A program made the translations under genes and the position numbers. Below, in pieces: positions 7,931-17,411 of a stretch of DNA of 64,000 bases. The notes beneath the pieces are model-generated. The model ran no database searches. It had not been told where the DNA came from and worked only from the letters and a program-made list of their open reading frames with translations. This DNA is from JAFDZO01 sp044226845 (GTDB taxonomy: Bacteria > Bacteroidota > Ignavibacteria > Tepidaquicellales > Tepidaquicellaceae). Every line of letters begins with the position of its first letter. Within the stretch, counting starts at the first letter, position 1. The stretch lies in the NCBI GenBank assembly GCA_044226845.1, contig JBGAGG010000018.1, forward strand, positions 35,403-99,402, written 5' to 3'.

Positions 7931-10900
7931 TATATACTCTGAATTTTTTCGATTAATTGATTTTTTATATCACGTATATCATCCGATATTTCAATGAAAT
8001 GCCATTCTGGATAATCATATTTATCTTTTAATGAATTTACAGCGGGAAGCCATCGGTTTTCTACATACCATTTCTTTTCTTCTTTATCTCTGCTCATTCC
8101 GGTTATTTCAATAACAAGATTTTTTAGAGTTCCGTCTTTACCTTTAACTCTTGCTATAAAATCCGGAATGTAATGATGGTCTTTTCCGTTTTTTACATAA
8201 GGAATTGTAAAGCTGAGAAATTGATTTTTGACGTAAGTTTCTACAGCTTTTAATTCTTCTAAAGTCTTTGCACAAATTCCTTCCCATCCGCTATCCATTA
8301 CAACATAGTTTACATGGCTTTTTTTTGTTTCATAAACATCTTTAACCGTGCTGCCATTTACATATTTTGTACTTCCTGTTTTATTGTAATAATTGAATAC
8401 AGGTCGAATGTGTTCTGTGGTGTTTAGATGTGGATTAATCCCTAATGCAATATGGTCTGAAATTTCTTTCGGGTCTTTGAAATACAACAATCTTTTAAAA
8501 CGTTCATCCTTAATATTTAGAAGTTTTACTTTTGTTGCATACCATTCTTCAACTATGTGTTTAAGTTTATTAAATTTCTGGAACCGAGGACTTCTATCTT
8601 CATCGCTAAAATGAAATTTGATAAGATGCTTTGTAATGAAATACGTTAATTCCTGATCACGTTTTTCTAAAACGGATTTCACTTCAAGTTTTTCTTCAAT
8701 ATCAGAAATCGTACTTGCCATTATAGTTTCTGTTGGGAACTGTGAACCGTCTATTTCATATGGTTTAATTCCATCAAAATTATATTTGATTTCTCCCTCG
8801 TAGAATTCAACCCGATAGCCAACTACATTAGGAAATGTAATTTCAAGTTCTTCTTTTTCAGATATTGCATGAACGTGTGTTAAGTCCGTAGGTGGCGGTG
8901 GAGTAACTGTAGTTCCACCTTTAAACATTTTGAATGGTACTCCGATAATGTGCGCATACTCAGGAGGAAATTTTTCAACTACAATTTTGCGTTTATCATC
9001 TGTTGGGTTTCCATCCTTATCATATCCCTGGAGATAATAGTTAACTCTTCTGAGAGCTCTACCTGCAACCTGCTCACAAAGTAATTGTGAACCGAATGCA
9101 CGTAAACCCATAATATGAGTTACAGTGTTTGCATCCCAACCCTCTGTAAGCATAGATACAGAAACAACACATCTTATATGAGAACCAAGCTTTCCTTGCT
9201 TGCCGACAGTGTTTACAACTTCACGTAATATTTCTGCATCTGAAATTCTATCAATACTCCCTTGTCCATACATACGTGCATAATCTTTTTTAAATTCTTC
9301 TATTTCTGATGCAAATATTTTTTTAAAGTCATCATTTATTTGCTCACCGTTTTCAAGTGCATCACTATCTATAAGAAGTGTTGGAGGACGTTTAAGAGGA
9401 CTCCTGGCAATTAAATCATAATTTGTGAATAAATCTTTTGCACCCGGAACAGCTTGCCGTTTTCCTTCTTTATCTTCGTATTCATAGCCTGCAATATATT
9501 TGTATAACTCTTTTGACACTGAAGTATTATTACACACAGCTATAAAAACAGGAGGAGGTGAAAACAAATTTGGATTTGCTTCCTCTCTCGCTCTTGAACC
9601 ATTAAAGTAATCAAGATAATTATTGTAAAATTGGTCTAAAGCCCCTTTTACAAGAAAAGGTAATTGTGGTGGAAGCTCTTTATATTTTCCACCTTCTGCA
9701 GCTGCTTCACTTTTTTTAGTTCTTTGTCCTTTTTTAGGAAGCTCATCTTTAACATGTTCATACAAGTTTCTTAACTTAGGCTCATCTAACTCTTGTGTAT
9801 TATCACTTTCAGGAAGGAAAGGTATTTTTACTAAACCTGATTCAATAGCTTCAATTAGTCCAAAATCAGAAACTACCCAAGGGAATAAGCTATAAGCATC
9901 GTAACCTGAACCAGTTAAATAATAAGGAGTAGCAGAGAGGTCATAAACGCTTTGAAGCTTAAATTTTTTTGAAATTTCTTTTACTCCAGTGAACCATACA
10001 GCAGCTCTTTCGTTTTCATCTACTTCACTATCAGTTGTTTTACTTTTTGATTTAGGGAGATAACAGTGATGAGCTTCATCGTTAAGTATTAATATACGAC
10101 TGCCTTCTTTAAAATTACTAAGAGTTCGTTTTATTACCTGAGAAAAATCTTCTTTATTTCCTGTATCAATTTTTTCACCTTTGAGATTTACTTTCCCATC
10201 GAAAGGGCTTCGCTTATTTCCCTGAAGTATTTTAGGCTCAAAAGTATGATAATTGGTAATAACTAATCTTGCATTAAGATTTTGTAGTCTTACCAACATA
10301 TGAGAAGGAATCAAGCCTCTCACTCGATAATAGTCTTCAATCTCCGCAGGATTTTTTGTTTTCGTATCTACGAATAAAACATTGAGTCTGCTTTTTATAG
10401 TAATACCGGGGGTAACAATTAAAAAATAATCGGCAAATCGTGTATCGCTTCTATATTCTTGTCTGTTAAAGAAGTGGTAACATATCAAACATGCCATAAC
10501 GACAGTCTTCCCTGTACCAGTAGCCATTTTAAAAGCAATGCGCGGTAATTGGTCAGTATGGTCTGTACTTACTGATTGTTGTCCATTACGAAGTAGGCTT
10601 AAGATATGATTCCCTGGATTTGATTTATCGGCAACTTCATTCAGCCAGATTGCTGTTTCGATTGCTTCTTGTTGAGCAAAGAATAGTTTTTTGTTCCTAT
10701 CAGGATTATTGAACCAATAATTCAGTAGATCTTTAGTTATTCTTGTTGTATTCTGATATTTAGAGTTTCTCCATATAGCAACTTCTTTTCTGCAACGATT
10801 AATTATATGGTTAGAAAAATTTTCAGCATCGTCATTTCTTTCGAATATTTCTTTTTGACCGGCTTGTCTTATGGGAATTACTGCTGAGTCTGGTTTAAAA

Positions 10901-11013
10901 ATTCTCCTACCAGGACAAATGTTTTTATAATCTAGATTTCCTTGACTATCGGTATCGTAATGATATTTGGGTTCGGTAAAAGGATTATTAAGAATAGGAT
11001 TATCAGAACTCAT
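7930..11013 (-). CDS. res: Type III-like restriction helicase/endonuclease (Res)
   Basis: 1027 residues. Superfamily 2 helicase motifs are clear: Walker A ATGTGKT (164-170), DEAHHCYLP around 315, a SATPYYLTG motif III region, and a late motif VI region with EQVAGRALRR. Near the C-terminus, YIPDFIARV followed by LVIEITG has the PD...(E)xT/K look of a PD-(D/E)xK nuclease, as in Res subunits. It translocates on DNA with ATP and cleaves unmethylated sites together with Mod. First gene of the seven-gene operon. The nearest named group I recall is the large DEAD/DEAH-box restriction enzymes paired with an adenine methyltransferase rather than classic EcoP1I, so the subtype is uncertain. Confidence 0.9.
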   Translation of the reverse strand: MSSDNPILNNPFTEPKYHYDTDSQGNLDYKNICPGRRIFKPDSAVIPIRQAGQKEIFERNDDAENFSNHIINRCRKEVAIWRNSKYQNTTRITKDLLNYWFNNPDRNKKLFFAQQEAIETAIWLNEVADKSNPGNHILSLLRNGQQSVSTDHTDQLPRIAFKMATGTGKTVVMACLICYHFFNRQEYRSDTRFADYFLIVTPGITIKSRLNVLFVDTKTKNPAEIEDYYRVRGLIPSHMLVRLQNLNARLVITNYHTFEPKILQGNKRSPFDGKVNLKGEKIDTGNKEDFSQVIKRTLSNFKEGSRILILNDEAHHCYLPKSKSKTTDSEVDENERAAVWFTGVKEISKKFKLQSVYDLSATPYYLTGSGYDAYSLFPWVVSDFGLIEAIESGLVKIPFLPESDNTQELDEPKLRNLYEHVKDELPKKGQRTKKSEAAAEGGKYKELPPQLPFLVKGALDQFYNNYLDYFNGSRAREEANPNLFSPPPVFIAVCNNTSVSKELYKYIAGYEYEDKEGKRQAVPGAKDLFTNYDLIARSPLKRPPTLLIDSDALENGEQINDDFKKIFASEIEEFKKDYARMYGQGSIDRISDAEILREVVNTVGKQGKLGSHIRCVVSVSMLTEGWDANTVTHIMGLRAFGSQLLCEQVAGRALRRVNYYLQGYDKDGNPTDDKRKIVVEKFPPEYAHIIGVPFKMFKGGTTVTPPPPTDLTHVHAISEKEELEITFPNVVGYRVEFYEGEIKYNFDGIKPYEIDGSQFPTETIMASTISDIEEKLEVKSVLEKRDQELTYFITKHLIKFHFSDEDRSPRFQKFNKLKHIVEEWYATKVKLLNIKDERFKRLLYFKDPKEISDHIALGINPHLNTTEHIRPVFNYYNKTGSTKYVNGSTVKDVYETKKSHVNYVVMDSGWEGICAKTLEELKAVETYVKNQFLSFTIPYVKNGKDHHYIPDFIARVKGKDGTLKNLVIEITGMSRDKEEKKWYVENRWLPAVNSLKDKYDYPEWHFIEISDDIRDIKNQLIEKIQSI

Positions 11014-11233
11014 TCTTGGGGTAAAAAATTTGATAGTTACTTTGAAGATAAATTATAAGAAAAATATATAAAAGAATATAACCTAATTAATTCTTAGTAA
11101 AATATATTGCTGATAAAAGATGTTTTAGAGTTTCAGTGTCTATTCTTTTCTCGTCAGATAATGTAAAAGTAAAATGAATAGAATATTATTTGAGAAAGCT
11201 ATATAATTATACTTCTTAATATTAATACAATAA
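11014..11233. promoter_or_regulatory. Divergent intergenic region between the Res operon and the PD-(D/E)xK gene
   Basis: 220 very AT-rich bases between two start codons that face away from each other, so both promoters must be here. I could not find a convincing TTTG...TAnnTTTG pair on either strand. No clear operator palindrome is visible. Confidence 0.4.
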
Positions 11234-12172
11234 ATGGAAGCAATAATATTATCCACAATATGGGATCCCAAATATTTTGAAGTTAGCAAAGAAGCTCCAT
11301 ATAAAAATTTTGATTATCGAGCAATAGAAAATTGGGACAATATAAAATCACAACTTGTAATTCCAGCAATAGGCATTTATAAGCGTGACCATGCAAATAT
11401 AAACTTTGTATTTTTGAAAATAATGGGGATGAGATACGATGAAACCAATTCTGCATATTTTGATTTCCGGGTCCTACAGAAGTCCACAGTTAGTAGTTCA
11501 ATCCTAATCAACTTGCTTCCGCAAAAAAATAAAAATCCATTGTTTTCCAGTATCGATTTAGATGAATTGATTAAAATTATTAAAGCAGCCGGGGCAATAA
11601 TTCCGGATGAGTGGAATCAGAAGATAAGTAATGGTAAAGATACAACGGCTACACCAACTCAACAAATTCAATCGGTGCAAGATGATTTCCTAAGTTATAT
11701 AGGTAAACATTATCAAAAGTTAAAATCATCGGATATTTCGAATGACGAATTTGAAGATATCACGGCAAATTTATTAGTAGCATTGGGTTTTGATGTTAAA
11801 CAGCAAGGTCATAATGTCATAGCTGCAAAAGCAGATGGCATAGCTTTTTTTGAAAATGATTTTGGTTTAGTATACGACTGTAAAAATCAAAATAACTTTG
11901 TACTCACTGCTGATTATGAAAGAGCAATCAACAGATATTTAGAAGATGAAAAGCTTGTTAATAAGGTCGAAAATTTATTCCCGGTATTTATTGTTAAAGG
12001 CTATCGGCAAATAAATAATCCAAACATTAAAATATTTGAAATTGAATCTTTATTGTATTTACTCTATAAGAAATTGACTTTAGGAAATAAATTTTCACTC
12101 TCTCCTTTAAAAGTAATTTTACGAAATAATATTCCGTTCACATTAAAAACTATTGATATAGAGTGGAGGTGA
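11234..12172 (+). CDS. Restriction-endonuclease-like PD-(D/E)xK protein
   Basis: 312 residues. The C-terminal half carries the Mrr/FokI-like nuclease pattern: a helix with FEDITANLLVALGF, then ADG (Asp201), then VYDCKN with Asp215 and Lys217, giving the D...(D/E)xK triad, followed by the long helix with YERAINRYLED. The N-terminal 150 residues have no recognised domain and may recognise DNA. It diverges from the Res operon and is followed, 83 bases later, by a DUF2130 gene. A role in DNA cleavage during defence is inferred from fold and neighbours. No partner methyltransferase is adjacent on its own strand. Confidence 0.65.
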   Translation: MEAIILSTIWDPKYFEVSKEAPYKNFDYRAIENWDNIKSQLVIPAIGIYKRDHANINFVFLKIMGMRYDETNSAYFDFRVLQKSTVSSSILINLLPQKNKNPLFSSIDLDELIKIIKAAGAIIPDEWNQKISNGKDTTATPTQQIQSVQDDFLSYIGKHYQKLKSSDISNDEFEDITANLLVALGFDVKQQGHNVIAAKADGIAFFENDFGLVYDCKNQNNFVLTADYERAINRYLEDEKLVNKVENLFPVFIVKGYRQINNPNIKIFEIESLLYLLYKKLTLGNKFSLSPLKVILRNNIPFTLKTIDIEWR

Positions 12173-12255
12173 TATATCTTTAAATTCAAAAGAAATATTT
12201 GTTAAAGAGATTTTTTTTTTCTGTTATCGAAGAAATAAAAATTAAACAAACTATA

Positions 12256-13578
12256 ATGCAGACTCAAAGTATATCATGTCCGAATTGTGGACATAAATTT
12301 GAACTTTCAGAAGTCCTGTCTAAGGAAATAAAAGATGATGTAAATAAACAGTTGGAAATTGAAAAAGAAAAAATCCTTAAAAATGCCAAAGAATTTTATG
12401 ATAAAGAGTATAATAGTAAAATTAATGAGCTTACCGAAACAATTTCATCAAAGGATAAAGTAATTGAGGATACAAGAAAAGCAGAGAGAGAATTAAGAAA
12501 AAAGCAATCAGAAGTTGATGAAAAAGAAAAGAATTTAGATCTGGAAATTCAGAGAAAGCTAGATGAGGAAAAAGTTAAAATAATTAATTCAGCAAAACAG
12601 GATTATGAAACAAAATTTAAAGAACTTGAAACTGAGATAAAATCTAAAGATGAAAAATTAAAAGAGGCTCAAAAAGCTGAATTAGAACTAAGGAAAAAAC
12701 AAAAAGAGATTGAAGAACGGGAAGAAAATTTCGAACTTGAGTTTTCCAGAAAACTTGATGAAGAAAAAAACAAAATTATAGAAACTAACACAAAGAAACT
12801 TTCGGAAGAACACAGGTTAAAAGAACTAGAGAAGGATAAAAAGATAAGCGATATGTTATCTCAAATAGAGGATTTAAAACGAAAAGCCGAACAAGGTTCT
12901 CAACAAACGCAGGGAGAAATCTTTGAGTTGGAATTAGAAGAAATGCTTCAAAAAGAATTTAAGTATGACTCAATAGAACCAGTCTCAAAAGGGGTTAAAG
13001 GTGGAGATGTAGTTCATAAAATTATGAATGAGCTAGGGCAGCAATGTGGTTGTATAGTTTGGGAATCTAAAAGAGCAAAAAACTGGAGTGACGGTTGGGT
13101 TCAAAAATTAAAAGATGATCAAAGAAATGTAAAAGCGGATGTAGCAATATTAATAACTACAGTTCTGCCAAAAGATGTTAACAATTTTTCTCATTATGAT
13201 GGGATATGGGTTACGAATTTTAGTTCTGCATTAGGATTAGCAACAGCTATAAGGATCAATTTATTACAATTGAATTCAATAAGACAGTCTTCCGAAGGAA
13301 AAAGCAGCAAGATGGATATTCTTTATAATTATTTAGCTGGCACTGAATTCAGACAAAAAGTCGAAGCAATTGTCGAAGCATTTTCTGGTATGAAGGAGGA
13401 TCTAGATTCAGAAAAAAAATTGATTATGAAACAATGGTCAAAGAGAGAGAAGCAGATTGAAAAAGTGTTAAGCAATACTTTTGGATTCTATGGTGATATG
13501 CAAGGAATCATGGGAAAATCACTCCCTGAGATTGAATCCATGAATGACCAGGTTTTGCTTAAAGATAAAGAAGATTAA
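12256..13578 (+). CDS. DUF2130 family coiled-coil protein
   Basis: 440 residues from the ATG at 12256; an earlier in-frame TTG at 12199 adds 19 unlikely residues. It opens with a zinc-ribbon start (CPNCGHKFEL), then about 190 residues of Glu/Lys-rich coiled coil, then the conserved DUF2130 core (GEIFELELEEML, VKGGDVVHKI, IVWESKRAKNWSDGW, VADVAILITT-like). In that core GGDVVH followed by VWESK has the D...ExK spacing of PD-(D/E)xK nucleases, which is my inference. Function unknown; such genes occur in defence and mobile regions. The 3' third of this gene is repeated in broken form at 19150-19631. Confidence 0.8.
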   Translation: MQTQSISCPNCGHKFELSEVLSKEIKDDVNKQLEIEKEKILKNAKEFYDKEYNSKINELTETISSKDKVIEDTRKAERELRKKQSEVDEKEKNLDLEIQRKLDEEKVKIINSAKQDYETKFKELETEIKSKDEKLKEAQKAELELRKKQKEIEEREENFELEFSRKLDEEKNKIIETNTKKLSEEHRLKELEKDKKISDMLSQIEDLKRKAEQGSQQTQGEIFELELEEMLQKEFKYDSIEPVSKGVKGGDVVHKIMNELGQQCGCIVWESKRAKNWSDGWVQKLKDDQRNVKADVAILITTVLPKDVNNFSHYDGIWVTNFSSALGLATAIRINLLQLNSIRQSSEGKSSKMDILYNYLAGTEFRQKVEAIVEAFSGMKEDLDSEKKLIMKQWSKREKQIEKVLSNTFGFYGDMQGIMGKSLPEIESMNDQVLLKDKED

Positions 13579-13667
13579 GAATAATTATTTCTTTTCCTTT
13601 ATAATATTTAAATTAAATGAACAATAAAATTTTATGTGTTAAATATTTATAAACTAAAATCAAAAAA

Positions 13668-13958
13668 ATGAAAACGCTTATAGTAGAGGCAATAAAAGGT
13701 AAAAAACTTTTAAAATTTTTTTATGAAGGTGGGTATCGGACAGTAGAGCCTCATTGCTATGGTTTGACCACAGCAAACAATGAAGGTTTAAGAGCATTTC
13801 AGATTAGCGGATATTCATCTACCGGAAGTATGGGGTGGAAAATGTTTGACCTTTCTAAAGCAAGTAGTATCCAATCTTTAGAAGAAACATTTACCGCCCC
13901 AAGAACAGGATATAAAAGAAATGACAAGGGAATGTCAGTTGTGTATTGTGAATTATAA
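13668..13958 (+). CDS. Small WYL-domain-like protein
   Basis: 96 residues that look like a free-standing WYL domain: KKLLKFFYEGGYRTVEPHCYG, then LRAFQISGYSSTG, then GWKMFDLSK. WYL domains are Sm-like ligand sensors that often regulate phage-defence genes, binding nucleotides or single-stranded DNA. There is no HTH, so it would act through a partner. The start of the OLD gene is eight bases after its stop, so the two form an operon, and this protein may be the sensor or regulator of the OLD nuclease. A weak promoter may lie in the AT-rich 90 bases upstream. Confidence 0.65.
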   Translation: MKTLIVEAIKGKKLLKFFYEGGYRTVEPHCYGLTTANNEGLRAFQISGYSSTGSMGWKMFDLSKASSIQSLEETFTAPRTGYKRNDKGMSVVYCEL

Positions 13959-13966
13959 TAGCTAAA

Positions 13967-15802
13967 ATGAAACTTGAAAAATTAAAATTAATAGGCTTCA
14001 AATGTTTTAAAGAACTTATAGAAATTCCAATCCATGATTTAACAGTTTTTATTGGTGAAAATGATTGTGGTAAATCATCTTTGTTTAAAGCCATTGAATG
14101 TTTGTTAAGTAAAATTACTCCATTAAATGAGGAATTTTGTAGTTTACCGGGACACAATGCTTCTGAAATAATAATAGAGGGAATTTTTACTTTTCAGTCC
14201 GAAATACCAGATGAATTGAAGGCATTTACAGTTGACAGCAAACTTTATTTAAGAAAAGAGTTTAGAAAAGATGAAATATTTAAAACTAAAATATGGTATG
14301 ATAAATTACAAGATGATGATTTAATAAATTATGATTCGCTTGCCGCACCGCAAATGCAATCGCTTCTCGAAAAGTATAGATTGCCTGTTCAATCAAATCA
14401 AACCTTACGAAAAGAATTTATTAAAGAATTTATTGAGGAGAACATGGATGTTCTCCCTAAAGTAAGAAATTACTATGAAGTTAATTTTAATAAATTTGTT
14501 CAATATCTACCATTATTCGAATATTATTCAAGTAGTGATTATGGAAATCCTAAAGCATTAATATTTAAAACCCTAAATACAATTTATAGGTCTCAGTTTT
14601 ATAAAGATGACGGGCAGCTAAAAACTAAAAATTATTTAGGATTAAAGGAAAAAATTGAGAATAAACTGAATTCTCAAATTAAGAATAATTTATTAGATAA
14701 AATAAAAAAATATAATTCGAATGTCATTTCTGTTAAAGGAGAATTTTCAATAGACTTTTCTCGAGGTTTGTCACTAGATGATTTAGCTGTAGACGAAGGG
14801 CATGGATTTAAATTAATTGGTCATAAGGGAGAGGGCTCAAAGAAGAGGTTGTTTCTTTCAATTTTAGAATGGGATAAAGAGGTACAGAATTTAATAGGTG
14901 GACAGAGCTTAATAAGGGGATATGATGAACCTGATACAAACTTACATTTTGAAGCACAAAGGAAAATGTTTTATGCAATAAAAGAATCCTCAGAAAATTT
15001 AAATTCTCATATTCAAAATATTATTGCAACTCATTCAATTTCAATGATTGATAGAGCCCCAACGAAATCTATTAATCATATAAAGAATGCTCAAGGTGCA
15101 AGCAAAATTGAATTTCTTAAAACTGACGATGATGTTGAAGTAAAAAGATTTTTAGAAGAAATATGCGAAATATCAGGTATCAAGAATAGCTCTATCTTTT
15201 ATGAAAAATGTTTTTTAATTGTCGAGGGTGATAGTGAAGAAAACTCTATTCCAAAATTATATAAAACATATTTTAAACGTTCTCTAATGGAGGATGGGAT
15301 AGTTTTGGTAAATCTTCAATCAAACGGCTCTTGGAAAAGTTTTCTAAAAGTACTTAACCAAAACAAACAATCCATTACTATTTTACTTTTAGACAAGGAT
15401 ACTCAAAATCCTGAATGTGGTGCGAAAATTACACAAGATAAATTAATTGAGATAGGATTTTCTCCAGAATTTTTGAACACCAATGTTATTTTTGCCGGTA
15501 TACAAGAATTTGAAGATCTATATCCTGATAATCTAATAAGAAATTTATTCAATTCTCTTTATCCAAGATCCACTATTGGTAAATGGACGTTATCTCATAT
15601 AAGAAAACTAAGAACCGACTACCATAAAATTTCAAAAGGATTTGAAGTTTATTCTAAGCAATATATTTCAACTCATCATAAACGCTATAATAAGCCAGAA
15701 TTTGCATCTAAAATGTCTGATTTGTTGACTTATAAAAACATACAAAACATACCTACACTTGTTACTCTTTTTAACAAAATACAACAAATTATTAACACAT
15801 GA
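13967..15802 (+). CDS. OLD-family ATP-dependent endonuclease (AAA ATPase plus TOPRIM)
   Basis: 611 residues. N-terminal SMC/ABC-type ATPase: Walker A GENDCGKSS (30-38), a Walker B region at GYDEPDTNLH (about 318-327), and ATHSISMIDRAP just after it. C-terminal TOPRIM domain: FLIVEGDSEE (about 414-423) and LLLDKDTQ (about 474), the acidic residues that hold the metal. OLD nucleases act in phage exclusion and in Gabija (GajA), but no UvrD-like GajB is present here. The partner is instead the WYL-like protein immediately upstream. Full length for a class 1-type OLD protein. A stand-alone or WYL-regulated defence nuclease is the likely role. Confidence 0.85.
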   Translation: MKLEKLKLIGFKCFKELIEIPIHDLTVFIGENDCGKSSLFKAIECLLSKITPLNEEFCSLPGHNASEIIIEGIFTFQSEIPDELKAFTVDSKLYLRKEFRKDEIFKTKIWYDKLQDDDLINYDSLAAPQMQSLLEKYRLPVQSNQTLRKEFIKEFIEENMDVLPKVRNYYEVNFNKFVQYLPLFEYYSSSDYGNPKALIFKTLNTIYRSQFYKDDGQLKTKNYLGLKEKIENKLNSQIKNNLLDKIKKYNSNVISVKGEFSIDFSRGLSLDDLAVDEGHGFKLIGHKGEGSKKRLFLSILEWDKEVQNLIGGQSLIRGYDEPDTNLHFEAQRKMFYAIKESSENLNSHIQNIIATHSISMIDRAPTKSINHIKNAQGASKIEFLKTDDDVEVKRFLEEICEISGIKNSSIFYEKCFLIVEGDSEENSIPKLYKTYFKRSLMEDGIVLVNLQSNGSWKSFLKVLNQNKQSITILLLDKDTQNPECGAKITQDKLIEIGFSPEFLNTNVIFAGIQEFEDLYPDNLIRNLFNSLYPRSTIGKWTLSHIRKLRTDYHKISKGFEVYSKQYISTHHKRYNKPEFASKMSDLLTYKNIQNIPTLVTLFNKIQQIINT

Positions 15803-16059
15803 GTAGTACTTTTTAATATGAATAACAATTTTTAAACAATTAAATTAAGACTTTTCACATTTTATTTTTTATCTTTCATTTGTGTTGAACTTACGAAATA
15901 AAGGCAAATCAAACTAAAGTGAACTTCTTATTTTTGGTTAAAAATTTAGAATTTGAAATGGTAAAAAGCCGTAGTAGAATTTATGTATTCATCTACCTGT
16001 AAATTAAAAAGGCTACAAACATTTCTATTTATGACCTTTACTAATACATAATTGGAAAA
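15803..16059. other. Convergent spacer, nothing recognised
   Basis: 257 bases between the OLD stop and the stop of the T9SS gene, so it should hold terminators for both. Only weak AT-rich inverted pairs are visible and no strong hairpin with a T tract. Confidence 0.35.
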
Positions 16060-17301
16060 TTACTTCACCAACACCATTCTCTTCATATCAACAAACCCAC
16101 TGGTCTCAATTCTATAAAAGAAAACACCGCTCGAATAATTAGTTGCATCCCAGGAAATTTCATATGCTCCAGATTGTAACTCTGAGTTAATTAACTCATC
16201 GATTACTTTTCCTGTTAAATCGTATATGTTGAGTTTTGTGAGTGAACTTTTTGGCAGATCAAATCTGATTGTTGTTGTTGGATTGAAAGGGTTTGGATAG
16301 TTCTGGCGTAAGGAATACTTGTTAGGTATTTGTTCTCCTACATTTAATATCTTCGTAACAGTTCCGCCAGTAGTTGTCTTAATCATTGCCCCACTATAAC
16401 CAACAGCAAAACCTGTGTTAGCATCAACAAAATTTAACTTTAATAACCCTTCAGTTGAATTCGAAGTCTGAGAAAACCAGTTCAGACCACCATTTGTAGA
16501 TTTTGATAAGTTTGCATTGAGATTATTACCGACCATCCATCCTGTATTCGGATTTACAAATACTATTGAATTTATTTGATAAGTAACACCGCTATTTGTA
16601 GGAAACCAAGTACCACCTCCATCATTTGTATAAAGTAAAGTTCCTAATGTACCTCCAACATATCCTGTTGATGCATCAAAAAAATACATTGAATAGAATG
16701 AACTTGTTGATCCGCTTGTTTTGGGAATCCAGTTAGTTCCACCATTTGTTGTTTTAAGAATCGTTCCATTATTGCCGCATATCCATCCAGTATTTTGGTT
16801 TAACATAAATATTGGGTGTAAGTCGACAACCACTGGGCTGCTTTGTTGAACCCAATCTACACCTTCATTTGTCGTCTTATAAATTAACCCAAAATTTCCT
16901 ATAGCCCATCCTGTAGTAGGATTAACAAATGAAAGTGTTGTAAAGGTCTGAGAACCAACTGTCTGACTACTCCACTCAGTGCCACCATTTGTAGTTTTTA
17001 AAATTTTTCCATTCTGTCCACAGCAATATCCTGTTGTTGAATTAATAAAGTACACATCTAATAATGTTATCGTTAATCCACTGGTTTGTGTTCCCCAATT
17101 AGCTCCTCCATTTATTGTTTTCTTGATTATTCCATTGTCACCAACAAACCAACCTGTTTGTGAATTTATAAAATAAGTGGAAGCTATTGAATTTGCAAAT
17201 CCTGGCGATAGTTGATACCATCCGGATTGCCCTAAAGAAATATCACATTGAATTGATATTATGAAGAATAATAAAATAAAGTATATATTTTTTTTCTGCA
17301 T
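16060..17301 (-). CDS. Secreted Ycf48/BNR-like beta-propeller with T9SS sorting domain
   Basis: 413 residues. An N-terminal signal peptide (YFILLFFIISIQ) is followed by seven repeats of about 45 residues, each with the TGW-x-VG...G-x-I-x-KT-TNGG-x-NW pattern of Ycf48/photosystem-stability-factor propellers. The last 85 residues are a type IX secretion C-terminal domain with QNYPNPFNPTTTIRF, a LNIYDLTGKVI segment and the final MKRMVLVK. It should be exported and anchored at or released from the cell surface. Propellers of this type bind partners or glycans, but the ligand is unknown. Its 3' end is present in decayed form at about 19717-19880. Confidence 0.85.
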   Translation of the reverse strand: MQKKNIYFILLFFIISIQCDISLGQSGWYQLSPGFANSIASTYFINSQTGWFVGDNGIIKKTINGGANWGTQTSGLTITLLDVYFINSTTGYCCGQNGKILKTTNGGTEWSSQTVGSQTFTTLSFVNPTTGWAIGNFGLIYKTTNEGVDWVQQSSPVVVDLHPIFMLNQNTGWICGNNGTILKTTNGGTNWIPKTSGSTSSFYSMYFFDASTGYVGGTLGTLLYTNDGGGTWFPTNSGVTYQINSIVFVNPNTGWMVGNNLNANLSKSTNGGLNWFSQTSNSTEGLLKLNFVDANTGFAVGYSGAMIKTTTGGTVTKILNVGEQIPNKYSLRQNYPNPFNPTTTIRFDLPKSSLTKLNIYDLTGKVIDELINSELQSGAYEISWDATNYSSGVFFYRIETSGFVDMKRMVLVK

Positions 17302-17411
17302 ATCATGAATCTTAAATTTTATAGCAATAATAGAGTATGTTTTATATTATTTTTCCATTTTATTGAATTTCTTTTCAATAATAAGTAATAAAAGAAATAA
17401 ACATTTCAATT

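Noticed and set aside
5363..11013. BREX, DISARM or type I R-M
   Set aside because: No PglX/PglZ, BrxC, DrmA/B or HsdS-like gene is present; Mod plus Res fits the type III-like layout.
13967..15802. Gabija system
   Set aside because: The OLD nuclease matches GajA in architecture, but no UvrD-like helicase (GajB) follows; the next gene is a T9SS protein on the other strand.
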